NCBI GenBank assembly: GCA_964553325.1
Contig: CAZKKI010000082.1
Location: 1 to 64,000 of the forward strand
Direction: 5' to 3'
DNA from: BMS3ABIN04 sp964553325
Lineage (GTDB): Bacteria > Bacteroidota > Ignavibacteria > Ignavibacteriales > Melioribacteraceae
DNA: 64,000 nt
The notes beneath the pieces are model-generated. The model was not told the DNA's origin. It saw only the letters and a list, made by a program, of their open reading frames with translations, and searched no databases. Positions 8,211 through 16,784 of the stretch are shown piece after piece; position 1 is the stretch's first letter, and every line of letters begins with the position of its first letter. The position numbers and the translations under genes were made by a program.

Positions 8211-9167
8211 CTAATAATTCGGTTCATCTTCGATGGTTGTAAGTAAATTCAAGTAACTCTCGTAACGTTCCACCGAGATTTCACCTTTTTCCACGGCTTC
8301 AACCACAGCGCAACCGGGTTCGTGAAAATGCGTACACGAATTAAATTTACATTTGTGAATAAAGGGAATAAATTCAAGAAAATAATGTCCTAAATCTTGT
8401 TTGGAAATCCCGAAAGGTTCAATTTCACGTATTCCCGGCGTATCGATAATAAAAGTTTCCTCGTCAACTTTTTTCATTACGCTTGTAACGGTTGTATGTC
8501 TTCCTTTTTGCGAAGCACGGCTTATTTCACCCACTCGGAAATTTAATCCGGGATAAAGAGCGTTTAGTAAAGACGATTTTCCAACTCCGGATTGCCCCCA
8601 AAAAACATTAACCTTACGTTGTAAAAATTCTTTTAATTTTTCAATTCCCTTCATTTCCGCAGCGCTTGTAAGTAAAACTTTGTATCCGATATTCTCATAT
8701 AAATTTTTCCAAAAATTTAAGTCGGTTTTTTGCGAGTTTAAATCGATTTTATTAATTACAATTACGGTTTCGATTTCCGCGCTTTCCGCCGCAACAAGAA
8801 TTCTATCTATTAAGCGATTATTAAATTTCGGTTTATCGACGCTTGAGATGAGAAAAAGCGTGTCGATATTCGCAGCGATAATTTGTTCGTACCGTTCGCC
8901 TTTGTGCATTAAGCCTTTTATTTTCGGAGCTTTGCGGGATAAATAATTTCTTCGTTTCGTGATTTCGTTAATAACCCCGGAACCGTCCGGCAAAATTTCA
9001 AATTCCACGAAATCGCCAACAACCGCAAAATCGTAAGTGTATAGTTTATCTTTTTTAATTTCGAGCTGCTTTTTGAATTTACCTCTTAGAACACAACGGA
9101 TTTCTTTCCCGTTATCGTCCGAAACATAGTAGTTTTTGCTTTCTACGCGTACTATTCGACCTTTTAT
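8211..9167 (-). CDS. rsgA: Ribosome small-subunit-dependent GTPase A (start at ATA)
   Basis: Circularly permuted GTPase that matures the 30S subunit. The order is an OB-fold N-domain, then NKID, GQSGVGKSSLLN (Walker A), TTVTSV and DTPGI, and a zinc knuckle CKFNSCTHFHEPGC. The first usual start codon is GTG at 9008, but that would remove the OB domain. The frame stays open upstream to a TAA at 9182 and encodes IKGRIVRVESKNYYVSDDNG, a good RsgA N-terminus. No ATG, GTG or TTG lies in this stretch. An ATA at 9167 sits six bases after a perfect AGGAGG, so I start there, giving 318 residues, the normal family length. Leftward neighbours are the TPR lipoprotein genes. Confidence 0.9.
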   Translation of the reverse strand: MKGRIVRVESKNYYVSDDNGKEIRCVLRGKFKKQLEIKKDKLYTYDFAVVGDFVEFEILPDGSGVINEITKRRNYLSRKAPKIKGLMHKGERYEQIIAANIDTLFLISSVDKPKFNNRLIDRILVAAESAEIETVIVINKIDLNSQKTDLNFWKNLYENIGYKVLLTSAAEMKGIEKLKEFLQRKVNVFWGQSGVGKSSLLNALYPGLNFRVGEISRASQKGRHTTVTSVMKKVDEETFIIDTPGIREIEPFGISKQDLGHYFLEFIPFIHKCKFNSCTHFHEPGCAVVEAVEKGEISVERYESYLNLLTTIEDEPNY

Positions 9168-9173
9168 TTGGAA

Positions 9174-9179
9174 CCTCCT
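9174..9179 (-). promoter_or_regulatory. Strong Shine-Dalgarno deciding the rsgA start
   Basis: The minus strand reads AAGGAGGTTCCAAATAAAAGG. The AGGAGG core lies six bases before ATA at 9167-9165, the standard spacing. It is one of the best Shine-Dalgarno matches in the window and has no other start codon to serve. Confidence 0.75.
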
Positions 9180-9265
9180 TTACAAATTTTTTTGAATGTA
9201 AAGTTAGCGATTAAATATTTTTAGAAAAACAAAAAATTAAACCGAAGAAATTCGCAACATAAAAA

Positions 9266-9304
9266 AAGAGAAATGGCTACCGAAAAATCAGTGCCATTTC
9301 TCTT
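9266..9304 (-). terminator. Rho-independent terminator of the FadL-like operon
   Basis: Perfect 12-bp stem: aagagaaatggc at 9266-9277 with gccatttctctt at 9293-9304, and a 15-base loop. On the minus strand it is followed by a run of seven T (complement of 9261-9267). It lies 28 bp past the stop of the barrel gene at 9332 and separates it from rsgA. Confidence 0.88.
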
Positions 9305-9331
9305 CATCGTGGGTTAGGGTAAGCGGGAATT

Positions 9332-10783
9332 CTAATATCTTAAAACAAATGAAACAACAAAACTGTTCCGATTAATTTCTTGAAAAGTTCTCGATTCGTT
9401 TACACCGTAGTTATCGTTGTATGTTTGCCACCAGCCGTGAGCGTATGCCAAATCTATAGAAAAATCGCTTCGCGGCGCAATTCCAACACCCATTGTGAAA
9501 AATTGTTTATCAAACTCGGTAGGATCGTTTTTATAAGGCGATTGTATCAATCTGTAACCACCGCGCAAACTAAGATTAAACACGGGTAAAGTATATTCAA
9601 TGCCAAAACCGTAGTTAAGTGTGGAACGGAAAAGTTCTTGTATATCTCTATTATTTTGAGCGATAACATCAACAGGCAAACCGTCGGTAAATTCCATTTG
9701 TGTATAATCGATGAATTTAAAATCCGCAGCAACAACAATTTGATTTAAATCCAATGCCGCACCGCCGGAAAACTCATACGGAGTTTTTATTTTATATTCC
9801 GTTCTGTTATCAATCACCGGATCAAGATAATAAACTTGTCCCGACCCGAACTGACTCTCGCCGTCGACAAAATATCTTTCTTCGACGGTGTAGTAACTCG
9901 GGAATTTAATAGCGGCGCCCACACGCATAATCGGATTTAATTTATACAAAACACCAAGCTTCAAATTCCAACCGCTTAAATCCCAATCCAGAATATCGTT
10001 AATGTAAAAAGATTGAAAATCGCGTGTTGTGCTGTCACCCGGATCCGTAAGCCCAACATAATTATTTTTCACATCATCTTCCGTATATTCCCGCGAGCGG
10101 TTGTAGGTTCCGCCGAGTATATCGAGCGAAGCTCCGACAAAAACACCTTTTGCCATTTCCACCGAGCCGGCAAGTGAAAACGTATTTAAGTCGCCTTTTT
10201 CTGTAACTTCTCCGGATTGCAGTAATCCGCCATTTATAATTGTAGTATCTCCAAGATATTTTTCGGCGTTGTTGTACAGCGGATAACTAACCCCGAGCAA
10301 ATAGGGAATATCATCGTTTGAAGACGTTAAATTATTTATCATCGAACTGTTTCTATTAAACCCGGAGAATGAAAAAGTGTTTGAAAAATCTTTCGTTTTG
10401 GTGTAAGCTAATGAAAACACCAAACTTCCGCGAATTGTGGCAACCGGGAAGGTAATTCCGAATTGGCTTAATTGAGTATTACTTTTTTCATCTTCCGCAT
10501 CATTTCCGAAAAAGACGGCATTGTTTTTAATCAGATTGTAATTAAGTCCGCCGAAAAGAGCTTTTTTCTTAACCAGCCCCAAACCGGCAGGATTGTAAAA
10601 CGCTCCGCCGTAATCGTTACTAAGAGCCGTATAGCTTCCGCCGAGAGCCAACGCACGCGGTGTTAACGTTAAACCGGGTTCCGAAAGTCGGAGCGCATCG
10701 TTAAAGTTTTGCGCATTCACCAAATCGTATATCAAAAATCCTAACAATATTGCAATATTGATGATGTGTTTTAATAATTTCAT
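9332..10783 (-). CDS. Outer-membrane beta-barrel protein, OmpP1/FadL/TodX-like transport family
   Basis: Protein of 483 residues with a signal peptide (about 1-24, ending VNAQ). The mature start LRLSEPGLTLTPRALALGGSYTALSNDYGGAFYNPAGLGLV has the 'ARALGMGGAytAladdasAvyyNPAgla' block of FadL-like and PorV-like barrels. Alternating hydrophobic strands run to a terminal aromatic (SFVLRY), the outer-membrane barrel signature. Loops are rich in Asn and Asp. It probably forms a channel for hydrophobic molecules, but a PorV/UPF0164-like role cannot be excluded. GGGG about seven bases before the ATG serves as ribosome-binding site. It is last in a three-gene run with two lipoproteins. Confidence 0.85.
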   Translation of the reverse strand: MKLLKHIINIAILLGFLIYDLVNAQNFNDALRLSEPGLTLTPRALALGGSYTALSNDYGGAFYNPAGLGLVKKKALFGGLNYNLIKNNAVFFGNDAEDEKSNTQLSQFGITFPVATIRGSLVFSLAYTKTKDFSNTFSFSGFNRNSSMINNLTSSNDDIPYLLGVSYPLYNNAEKYLGDTTIINGGLLQSGEVTEKGDLNTFSLAGSVEMAKGVFVGASLDILGGTYNRSREYTEDDVKNNYVGLTDPGDSTTRDFQSFYINDILDWDLSGWNLKLGVLYKLNPIMRVGAAIKFPSYYTVEERYFVDGESQFGSGQVYYLDPVIDNRTEYKIKTPYEFSGGAALDLNQIVVAADFKFIDYTQMEFTDGLPVDVIAQNNRDIQELFRSTLNYGFGIEYTLPVFNLSLRGGYRLIQSPYKNDPTEFDKQFFTMGVGIAPRSDFSIDLAYAHGWWQTYNDNYGVNESRTFQEINRNSFVVSFVLRY

Positions 10784-10786
10784 TTT

Positions 10787-11146
10787 TTATCCCCTGGTTT
10801 TTCTTTCATGTCTATCACTACTGCGTTCCCCGTGCTTTGCAGTCGGGTTGCTGTTCGCATTTCTGCCGAATGAGTTTCTTAAGCTCGAACCCGAATTTGC
10901 TTTTTCCTCCCCCGTTTCATGTGAATTTCTGACTTTAATAATCTCACCGGCACCGACATTGTCATCCGAATCGACAGGCAAAATTTCATACTCGTCCTCA
11001 TATTCGATTATAACGATAACATTGTCCGCTTCAAACTCTTCTTCGTCATAATACGCTGCAATAAATCTAATACCGGCTTGGCAACCCGAAACAGATAACA
11101 TAAAAACTATAAAGCCCGAGAAAATTAGTTTTGAGCGTAAATTCAT
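10787..11146 (-). CDS. Small lipoprotein of unknown function
   Basis: Protein of 119 residues. The N-terminus MNLRSKLIFSGFIVFMLSVSGC is a lipoprotein signal with Cys22. A hydrophobic/acidic stretch follows (FEADNVIVIIEYEDEYEILPVD), then a hydrophilic low-complexity tail with basic residues (ERSSDRHERKTRG). I recognise no family. A good GGAGAAG site lies within the end of the upstream gene, and the ATG directly abuts that gene's stop, so it belongs to the same transcript as the larger Tyr/Ser/Arg-rich lipoprotein and the FadL-like barrel. It may work with them at the outer membrane. Confidence 0.7.
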   Translation of the reverse strand: MNLRSKLIFSGFIVFMLSVSGCQAGIRFIAAYYDEEEFEADNVIVIIEYEDEYEILPVDSDDNVGAGEIIKVRNSHETGEEKANSGSSLRNSFGRNANSNPTAKHGERSSDRHERKTRG

Positions 11147-12355
11147 TTATCTTCTCCTACTTCTTCCGCTGCTTCTGGTACCCGAGCTACTTCTCGACGA
11201 ACTCCTCGGTGCGGAGTAACTTCTCGATGAAGACCGACTCGGTGTAGAATAACTCCTCGACGATGATTTGCTTCTCGGAACCGAATAGCTCTTAGAACTT
11301 CTACTCGATCTGCTTTTCGGTTTATAAGATTTTGATTTCAATCTTGTTTTGGGAGAAGAATAGCTTTTCGATTTTGTAGATTTCTTACTCGGTTTATACC
11401 TTCTGGAAGGCGACCGGAAAGATTTGTTATCTACTTTGTATCTCGTTTTCTTTTTATAAACCCTTTTCGACTTGTCGCTTTTTCTTTTATAGGATTTTTT
11501 AGTTTCACGATTGTTGTTTTTGTATTTGTAAATTTTGGTCGATTTACTTCGCCTCGAATTTTTATTCCGGTCGCGTTTTATTTCCGTTTTGTTAGATTTT
11601 CTGACTTCTTGCTTCTTCGAATACGCTCTACCCGAATTCCGTAAAGTTTTTCCGCTTCTTCGCACTTCTTTTCTTTCGGTGGAACGAAGAGCTTTCTCTT
11701 TACTTAAGTTTCTTTGCTTGGTTGTTGAGGATGATCTTGTATACGCCGAGCTTTTACTTGCCCTATCGAGCGACATTGTACCATGGCGAATTCTGTCTCT
11801 TGTATAACCTCTGCCCCCGGTATTTCTCAAGCTCGTAAAGTAATTCGTTCTGTATTTGGTTTTTCCGTACTGATAATAAACATACGGTTTCCAGTACGGG
11901 TTATATATTCCAGCCCACGGATAGTAAAAATTATAACTTATGTAGGTCGGGTAATACGGATTCCAATACCATGAATAATATGGATCGTAAACGTACCAGT
12001 CCCAATACCAAGGATCGTAAACTCCAATTGAAAAATAAGTACCTATTCTGGGATAATAACCGAAGTAAAATCTTCTGTGGCTCGGGTAAAAATCATAGTC
12101 GTAATATTCATCGATGTAAATATCGTAATCGCGAACGTTTTGCTCTTGTTCTTCTTCATCTTCGTATGCATATTCCGTTGTATCGCGATACGCATATTCC
12201 TCATATTCTTCAGCCGACGTATCGGGTTGTTCGGTTCTAATTCTTTCAACTCTTTCTTTATATTCTACATAATCGTCATCGGTTGCCAATTGCGTGTAGC
12301 AACCGGAAAGCGATACGCTCAAAATCAAGCCGACTATTAAACTTTTCCATTTCAT
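11147..12355 (-). CDS. Lipoprotein with Tyr/Trp-rich region and basic Ser/Arg/Lys-rich tail
   Basis: Protein of 402 residues. It has a lipobox LSGC with Cys19, then an acidic region to about 80 and a strikingly aromatic part (about 80-170) built of YPYY/WYWNPYYP-like strings. The last ~215 residues are low-complexity and very basic, with repeated SRSYS and SSSRS units near the end. Family unknown to me; proteins with an aromatic domain and a basic disordered tail occur in Bacteroidota envelopes. The tail could bind an anionic polymer such as nucleic acid, LPS or polyphosphate, but that is speculation. First gene of a three-gene minus-strand unit; about 200 bp upstream hold no other gene. Confidence 0.72.
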   Translation of the reverse strand: MKWKSLIVGLILSVSLSGCYTQLATDDDYVEYKERVERIRTEQPDTSAEEYEEYAYRDTTEYAYEDEEEQEQNVRDYDIYIDEYYDYDFYPSHRRFYFGYYPRIGTYFSIGVYDPWYWDWYVYDPYYSWYWNPYYPTYISYNFYYPWAGIYNPYWKPYVYYQYGKTKYRTNYFTSLRNTGGRGYTRDRIRHGTMSLDRASKSSAYTRSSSTTKQRNLSKEKALRSTERKEVRRSGKTLRNSGRAYSKKQEVRKSNKTEIKRDRNKNSRRSKSTKIYKYKNNNRETKKSYKRKSDKSKRVYKKKTRYKVDNKSFRSPSRRYKPSKKSTKSKSYSSPKTRLKSKSYKPKSRSSRSSKSYSVPRSKSSSRSYSTPSRSSSRSYSAPRSSSRSSSGTRSSGRSRRR

Positions 12356-12558
12356 TTTTAAACCTCCGGTGTTTTCCGATTCCTTGTATGCAAATTATAT
12401 GCCCAATCAAAACCGGCGAATTTTATCATCTTTCGCTTATAGATTTCAATTTTTTGTATAGTTATGAATATGATTTGTTCACAATAATATACAGTCAAAA
12501 AAACGGCGGGTTCCAGCACAAAACAAATAAATTTGGTTGTTGAGGTGGGAAAATGTTA
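12356..12558. other. Intergenic region, no gene seen
   Basis: Short gap between the aromatic lipoprotein gene and the small barrel gene. It should hold the promoter of the lipoprotein-barrel unit. A TATAATTTG on the minus strand about 45 bp before the start is the best -10/-7 candidate, but no well-spaced upstream box is seen. No hairpin stands out. Confidence 0.3.
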
Positions 12559-13335
12559 TTAAAATATTCCCTTTACATATTCAACGAAAATAGCACGATC
12601 GACGGCTTTGAATTCCTTCAGTTTTTTATTCCCTAGAATATTTCGCAAATCCATGCCTATTGTGAAACCACTGCCAACCGACCAACGAACGCCCAAATTA
12701 AGGTATCCGTTTCCTTCTCCGAAAGCCGCACCGCTGTTATCGTTGGCGGCAAAATCGTATTCGGCAATAACCGAAATTTGGGGTCCGAGTGTTTTTTCCA
12801 CTCCAATTGCAAAATTCAAATCTTTATCGCCGTCTTCCCTTTCAAGAGAATAATTCAAAATTGCGTGAAGACTTAAATATCCGAAAATCTCGAAATTTTT
12901 CGCCGCTGCAATGTAGAAACCGGGTGATTTGATTTCGTAGCGCTTCAACTCGTCGAAGTACAAACCTTTTCCTTGGGAATCGAAACCGAGAGTTATCGAC
13001 GGAACGGTTAGTTGTTCGTTAATCATTTTGAATTTCACATTAATGCCCGGCAATTTATACCATTTCGGATCGCCCGTTCCAATTAAATTCGCCGCACCGT
13101 ATGAAATTCCGAAACTGAAATTTTCGAAAACCCCAACCTCGATTTTTGAAATTACAACTCCCATCGGTAACATATCGAGCGAAACACCCACAAATCCTTT
13201 ATCCAAAACACCGGCGGTAGGTTTATCGATTAGAGTCCTGTACTCGTATTTTGCGTTCGAGCCGGCAGTGCCTTGCCCGAACAGTAATTGGGTAAATATT
13301 AAACTCAACAACGCTATTTTATTTAAGGTTTTCAT
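12559..13335 (-). CDS. Outer-membrane beta-barrel protein, possibly YjbH-like
   Basis: Protein of 258 residues with a signal peptide (1-20, LLFGQG). The rest shows alternating amphipathic strands: GFVGVSLDMLPMGVVISKIEVGVFENFSFGISYGAANLIG, YLNLGVRWSVGSGFTIGMDLRNIL. It ends in a terminal Phe, as outer-membrane barrels do. The arrangement recalls the YjbH group linked to exopolysaccharide, but the resemblance is weak and the name is withheld. Its ATG overlaps the cysS stop (ATGA, 4 bp), so it is translated together with cysS, probably an operon of convenience. The role is unknown; the envelope location is well supported. Confidence 0.7.
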   Translation of the reverse strand: MKTLNKIALLSLIFTQLLFGQGTAGSNAKYEYRTLIDKPTAGVLDKGFVGVSLDMLPMGVVISKIEVGVFENFSFGISYGAANLIGTGDPKWYKLPGINVKFKMINEQLTVPSITLGFDSQGKGLYFDELKRYEIKSPGFYIAAAKNFEIFGYLSLHAILNYSLEREDGDKDLNFAIGVEKTLGPQISVIAEYDFAANDNSGAAFGEGNGYLNLGVRWSVGSGFTIGMDLRNILGNKKLKEFKAVDRAIFVEYVKGIF

Positions 13336-14753
13336 GATGTTTCTATTTTTTTCTTTATTAATGTTCCGTCTTTCGTATCCTGAAGTACGTAACCGAGTTT
13401 GTTTAATTCGTCCCTAATCATATCGGCTATCGCATAATTTTTGGATTTCTTTGCTTCAAGTCGAATTTTAATAAAAAGATTCAAAAGTTCGTCAATCTTT
13501 TCAGATGAAACATCCTGCGACTTATCGGTTTTTTTCACGATTCCCAAAACACCTTCGGCCGTTTTATCCATAAATTCCAAAACATCTTCAAAAAATTTCT
13601 TATTGTAATCGCTTCTTTCTGAAATCAATTTGTTTACTGCCTTAATAAAATCGTAAATAACTGCAATGGCTTTCGGGGTGTTAAAATCGTCATCCATAGC
13701 AGCTTCGAAATCGGAATAATATTTTTTAATATCGAACTCGGGATAACCTAACGTTCCCGATGTTTTACCGCTTAAATCCAGAATAGTTTGATAGAAGTTC
13801 GTAATTTTTTCCAATCCTTTGTCGATTGAGTTGAGCAATTCTTCACTGAAGTTAAGCGGACTTGCATAATGCGTTTGGCTGAACAAAAGTCTAACAGTTT
13901 CCGCTGAATATTTTTTCAAAATATCGCGAGCGGTGAAAAAGTTACCTAGCGATTTCGACATTTTCTCGTCGCGTATATTCAAAAATCCGAAATGAATCCA
14001 ATATTTAACAAACGGTTTCCCGGTTGCACCTTCGCTTTGGGCGATTTCATTTTCGTGATGAGGAAAAATCAAATCGTGCCCGCCGGCATGAATATCGAAA
14101 CTTTCGCCGAGGTGTTTCATGCTCATTGCGGAGCATTCGATATGCCAACCGGGTCTTCCTTCGCCCCACGGACTTTTCCAATGCGGTTCATCTGGTTTTG
14201 CGCTCTTCCACAGTGCAAAATCGAGCGGATTATGTTTTTTCTCGTTAATCTCAACGCGGGCTCCGGATTCAAGTTCGTCTATCTTTTTTCCACTTAACTT
14301 ACCGTACTCGTCGAATTTCAGAACATCGTAAAAAACATCGCCGTTTGTTCTGTATGCAATGCCTTTGTTTTCCAATTTTTTTATCAAATCGATAATTTCG
14401 GTAATATGTTCCGTTGCTTTCGGATAAACATCAGCACGTTTTACTTTAAGTTTTCCTATATCCTCAAAAAAAGCCTCCGAAAACCTTTCGGCAATCTCTT
14501 TTGCATCAACTCCTTCTTCATTTGCCTTTTTTATTATTTTATCATCAACATCGGTCAGGTTCATTACGAATTTTACTTTGTAACCTTTGTACCGCAAGTA
14601 ACGTTGAATGATATCGGCCATTACAAACGAACGGGCATTTCCGATGTGAAAGTAATCGTAAACCGTTGGACCGCATACGTAAATTCCTACGTTCGGGGGG
14701 TTAATCGGTACGAATTCTTCTTTCTTTTTAGTAAGCGTGTTATAAATTTTCAT
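13332..14753 (-). CDS. cysS: Cysteinyl-tRNA synthetase
   Basis: Class I synthetase that charges tRNA-Cys in the cytoplasm. Visible hallmarks are CGPTVYDYFHIGNARSFV (zinc Cys and the HIGH-like HIGN), WHIECSAMSMKHLG and GGHDLIFPHHENEIAQSE (other zinc ligands and active site), and EKMSKSLGNFFTARDIL (KMSKS). The C-terminal anticodon-binding part (AKKSKNYAIADMIRDELNKLGYVLQDTKDGT) is intact. The 473 residues equal the normal family length. The ATG at 14753 is the first codon of the conserved start MKIYNTLTKKKEEF. It is the first gene of a two-gene unit with a small outer-membrane barrel. The divergent gene is a histidine kinase. Confidence 0.97.
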   Translation of the reverse strand: MKIYNTLTKKKEEFVPINPPNVGIYVCGPTVYDYFHIGNARSFVMADIIQRYLRYKGYKVKFVMNLTDVDDKIIKKANEEGVDAKEIAERFSEAFFEDIGKLKVKRADVYPKATEHITEIIDLIKKLENKGIAYRTNGDVFYDVLKFDEYGKLSGKKIDELESGARVEINEKKHNPLDFALWKSAKPDEPHWKSPWGEGRPGWHIECSAMSMKHLGESFDIHAGGHDLIFPHHENEIAQSEGATGKPFVKYWIHFGFLNIRDEKMSKSLGNFFTARDILKKYSAETVRLLFSQTHYASPLNFSEELLNSIDKGLEKITNFYQTILDLSGKTSGTLGYPEFDIKKYYSDFEAAMDDDFNTPKAIAVIYDFIKAVNKLISERSDYNKKFFEDVLEFMDKTAEGVLGIVKKTDKSQDVSSEKIDELLNLFIKIRLEAKKSKNYAIADMIRDELNKLGYVLQDTKDGTLIKKKIETS

Positions 14754-14982
14754 AAATATTCCGTAAATAAATCATCGAAAAATACGAAGAGGCAAAGGGA
14801 TTAGCAAACTTATTAAACCGCCTTGTTTTCATGTCAATAAATACGGAAGAAAAATTGTACGGGGGACATAGTGCGAAAAAGGTTTTGAAAAACGAATACG
14901 AATTAACTTTACCCGAAACTTTTACCCCGAAATTTATCGGGAAAACAGTTAACTTTGTTTATTGAACATTTGGAAATAATGC
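14754..14982. promoter_or_regulatory. Divergent promoter region cysS / histidine kinase
   Basis: No gene is seen here. For cysS, the minus strand has TAAGTTTG (complement of 14805-14812) with TTGACA 22 bases upstream. For the kinase, TAACTTTG at 14950-14957 fits the TANNTTTG element about 26 bases before the start codon, but no TTG is found at the expected spacing. Both are weaker than the N20 promoters elsewhere in the window. Confidence 0.4.
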
Positions 14983-16185
14983 ATGCACGGTTCCGCGTTA
15001 TCGAAAAATATTAAACTTACTTTGCTTATTATCGCGTTAATTATTTCCGCGGGAACGGTAATTTACACCCAAAGTTTGGTTCGCGACCTCGAAAAACGGG
15101 AAAAACAAGTTGTCGAATTATTTGCAAAAGGTTTGGAATTTATTGCTCAAGCTTCACCGGAGAAAAGTCAAGATTTCACATTCATATTCGAAAACATAGT
15201 AAAGCGGATTGATTTCCCGTTGATTCTAACCGATTCGCTCGGGCAAATCAATTACCATAAAGGCGGGATAGGAATTAAAAATATTCGAATAGATTCCACT
15301 CTTTCCCCGAAAGAAATTCAAACATATCTAAACAATAAAATCAAAGAGCTCGGTGAACTTCACGAACCGATTCTTGTAATTGTAAATAATAAAACTTTAA
15401 ACAAAATCTATTACGGAAATTCCGATTTAATAAACAGATTAAAATATTATCCGTACCTTCAAATTTTGTTTGCCCTTCTTTTCATTTTAATTGCATACGT
15501 TAGCTTCAGTTATTTGAAAAGAACGGAACAATCGAACATTTGGGTAGGAATGGCAAAGGAAACCGCACATCAATTGGGCACGCCAATTTCCAGTTTGATG
15601 GGTTGGGTGGAAATTTTAAGACTTCACTATAAAGATCCCGATAAAGTTTTGGATGTGGCGGACGAAATGGAAAACGACTTGGAAAGATTAAATAAAATAA
15701 CCAAACGCTTTTCTAAAATCGGTTCCAAACCGGAATTGAAAGAAACCAACGTACGGGAAATTATAGAAACCGCCGTAAAATATTACCAAAAACGCATTCC
15801 GCAAAAAGGTATGAATGTCGAATTAAATATCGAGGGAGACAACGAAGCCCGAGCGAGAATTAATCCGGAATTGTTTGAATGGGTAATAGAAAATTTGATC
15901 AAAAATGCTCTGGACGCAATCGGTACAAGAAACGGCAAAATAGATTTCCGGATTTCGCAAGACAATACGGTTGTCAGAATCGAAATAAAGGATAGCGGCA
16001 AAGGCATAGATGCGAAAAAGAAGAAAGAAGTATTCCGACCCGGCTACAGTACGAAAAAGAGGGGCTGGGGATTAGGTTTGAGTTTATCCAAACGCATAAT
16101 CGAAAGTTATCATAAAGGAAAAATTTACGTAAAAAACTCAACCGTGGACGTCGGTACTACGTTCGAGATTATTTTGAAAAAGTAA
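14983..16185 (+). CDS. Membrane sensor histidine kinase (orphan)
   Basis: Protein of 400 residues: TM1 about 10-29, a ~125-residue periplasmic sensor part, TM2 about 158-177, then a short linker and the kinase core. The phospho-acceptor is His196 in KETAHQLGTPISSLMGW. The ATPase shows an N box (NLIKNALDAI), a G1 box (IKDSGKGID) and a G2 box (STKKRGWGLGLSLSKRI). The H-box variant AHQLGTPISSL is common in Bacteroidota kinases. No response regulator is found in this window, so the partner must be elsewhere. It is followed after 93 bp by dCMP deaminase and ppk. The sensed signal is unknown. Confidence 0.88.
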   Translation: MHGSALSKNIKLTLLIIALIISAGTVIYTQSLVRDLEKREKQVVELFAKGLEFIAQASPEKSQDFTFIFENIVKRIDFPLILTDSLGQINYHKGGIGIKNIRIDSTLSPKEIQTYLNNKIKELGELHEPILVIVNNKTLNKIYYGNSDLINRLKYYPYLQILFALLFILIAYVSFSYLKRTEQSNIWVGMAKETAHQLGTPISSLMGWVEILRLHYKDPDKVLDVADEMENDLERLNKITKRFSKIGSKPELKETNVREIIETAVKYYQKRIPQKGMNVELNIEGDNEARARINPELFEWVIENLIKNALDAIGTRNGKIDFRISQDNTVVRIEIKDSGKGIDAKKKKEVFRPGYSTKKRGWGLGLSLSKRIIESYHKGKIYVKNSTVDVGTTFEIILKK

Positions 16186-16278
16186 AGTTCATTTCGTAAA
16201 TCAAAAAATCCCGACAAATTTTAAAAAAGTTACTTATCTTTAAGTTCAATTTAATTCCGCCAAAAAACAGGAGAACAA

Positions 16279-16779
16279 ATGAGCAAAAGACCTGCTTGGG
16301 ACCAATATTTTCTGAAGGTCGCAATGTTAGTTTCCGAACGTGCAACTTGTCCGAGAATGCACGTAGGCTGTGTTTTGGTAAAAGACAAAAGAATTCTTGC
16401 TACAGGTTATAACGGCTCAATTCCGGGCGATGATCATTGTGAAGACGTTGGTTGCATGATAGAAGATAATCATTGTATTAGAACAATTCACGCCGAAATG
16501 AACGCTCTTTTGCAATGTGCAATTCACGGAGTAAGCACAAAAGGCGCAACGGCTTACGTAACCAATATGCCTTGCACAAATTGCGCCAAAGCTTTAATTG
16601 GAGCGGGAATAAAGGAGATTGTTGTTTTCTCCGATTATCATAATACTCAAGCCGATTATTTTCTTAACAAAGCCAACGTTAAAGTACGCAGACTTCCGAT
16701 GCCCGAAAAAACAATTAATTACGATTTGGACAGTTACACTTCGGCGGTTAAAATAGAAACAGACGAACATTCACATTAA
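16279..16779 (+). CDS. dCMP deaminase (ComEB-like cytidine/deoxycytidylate deaminase)
   Basis: Zinc hydrolase that turns dCMP into dUMP, supplying thymidylate synthesis. The catalytic block IRTIHAEMNALLQC gives the zinc His and the proton-shuttling Glu, and MPCTNCAKALI gives the two zinc cysteines. The substrate-side segments CPRMHVGCVLVKDKRILATGYNGSIPGDDHCEDVGC match the deoxycytidylate deaminase family and include extra Cys/His that can bind a second zinc. The 166 residues are typical. A strong AGGAG site precedes the ATG by about six bases. Five bases separate its stop from ppk, so the two are one transcript. Confidence 0.93.
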   Translation: MSKRPAWDQYFLKVAMLVSERATCPRMHVGCVLVKDKRILATGYNGSIPGDDHCEDVGCMIEDNHCIRTIHAEMNALLQCAIHGVSTKGATAYVTNMPCTNCAKALIGAGIKEIVVFSDYHNTQADYFLNKANVKVRRLPMPEKTINYDLDSYTSAVKIETDEHSH

Positions 16780-16784
16780 ATTTT

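Noticed and set aside
8211..9008. rsgA starting at GTG 9008
   Set aside because: It would delete the OB domain although the frame upstream encodes a good RsgA N-terminus and a strong Shine-Dalgarno.
11535..12540. Several overlapping frames opposite the Tyr/Ser/Arg-rich lipoprotein gene
   Set aside because: They mirror its biased composition on the other strand, lack ribosome-binding sites and show no protein-like pattern.
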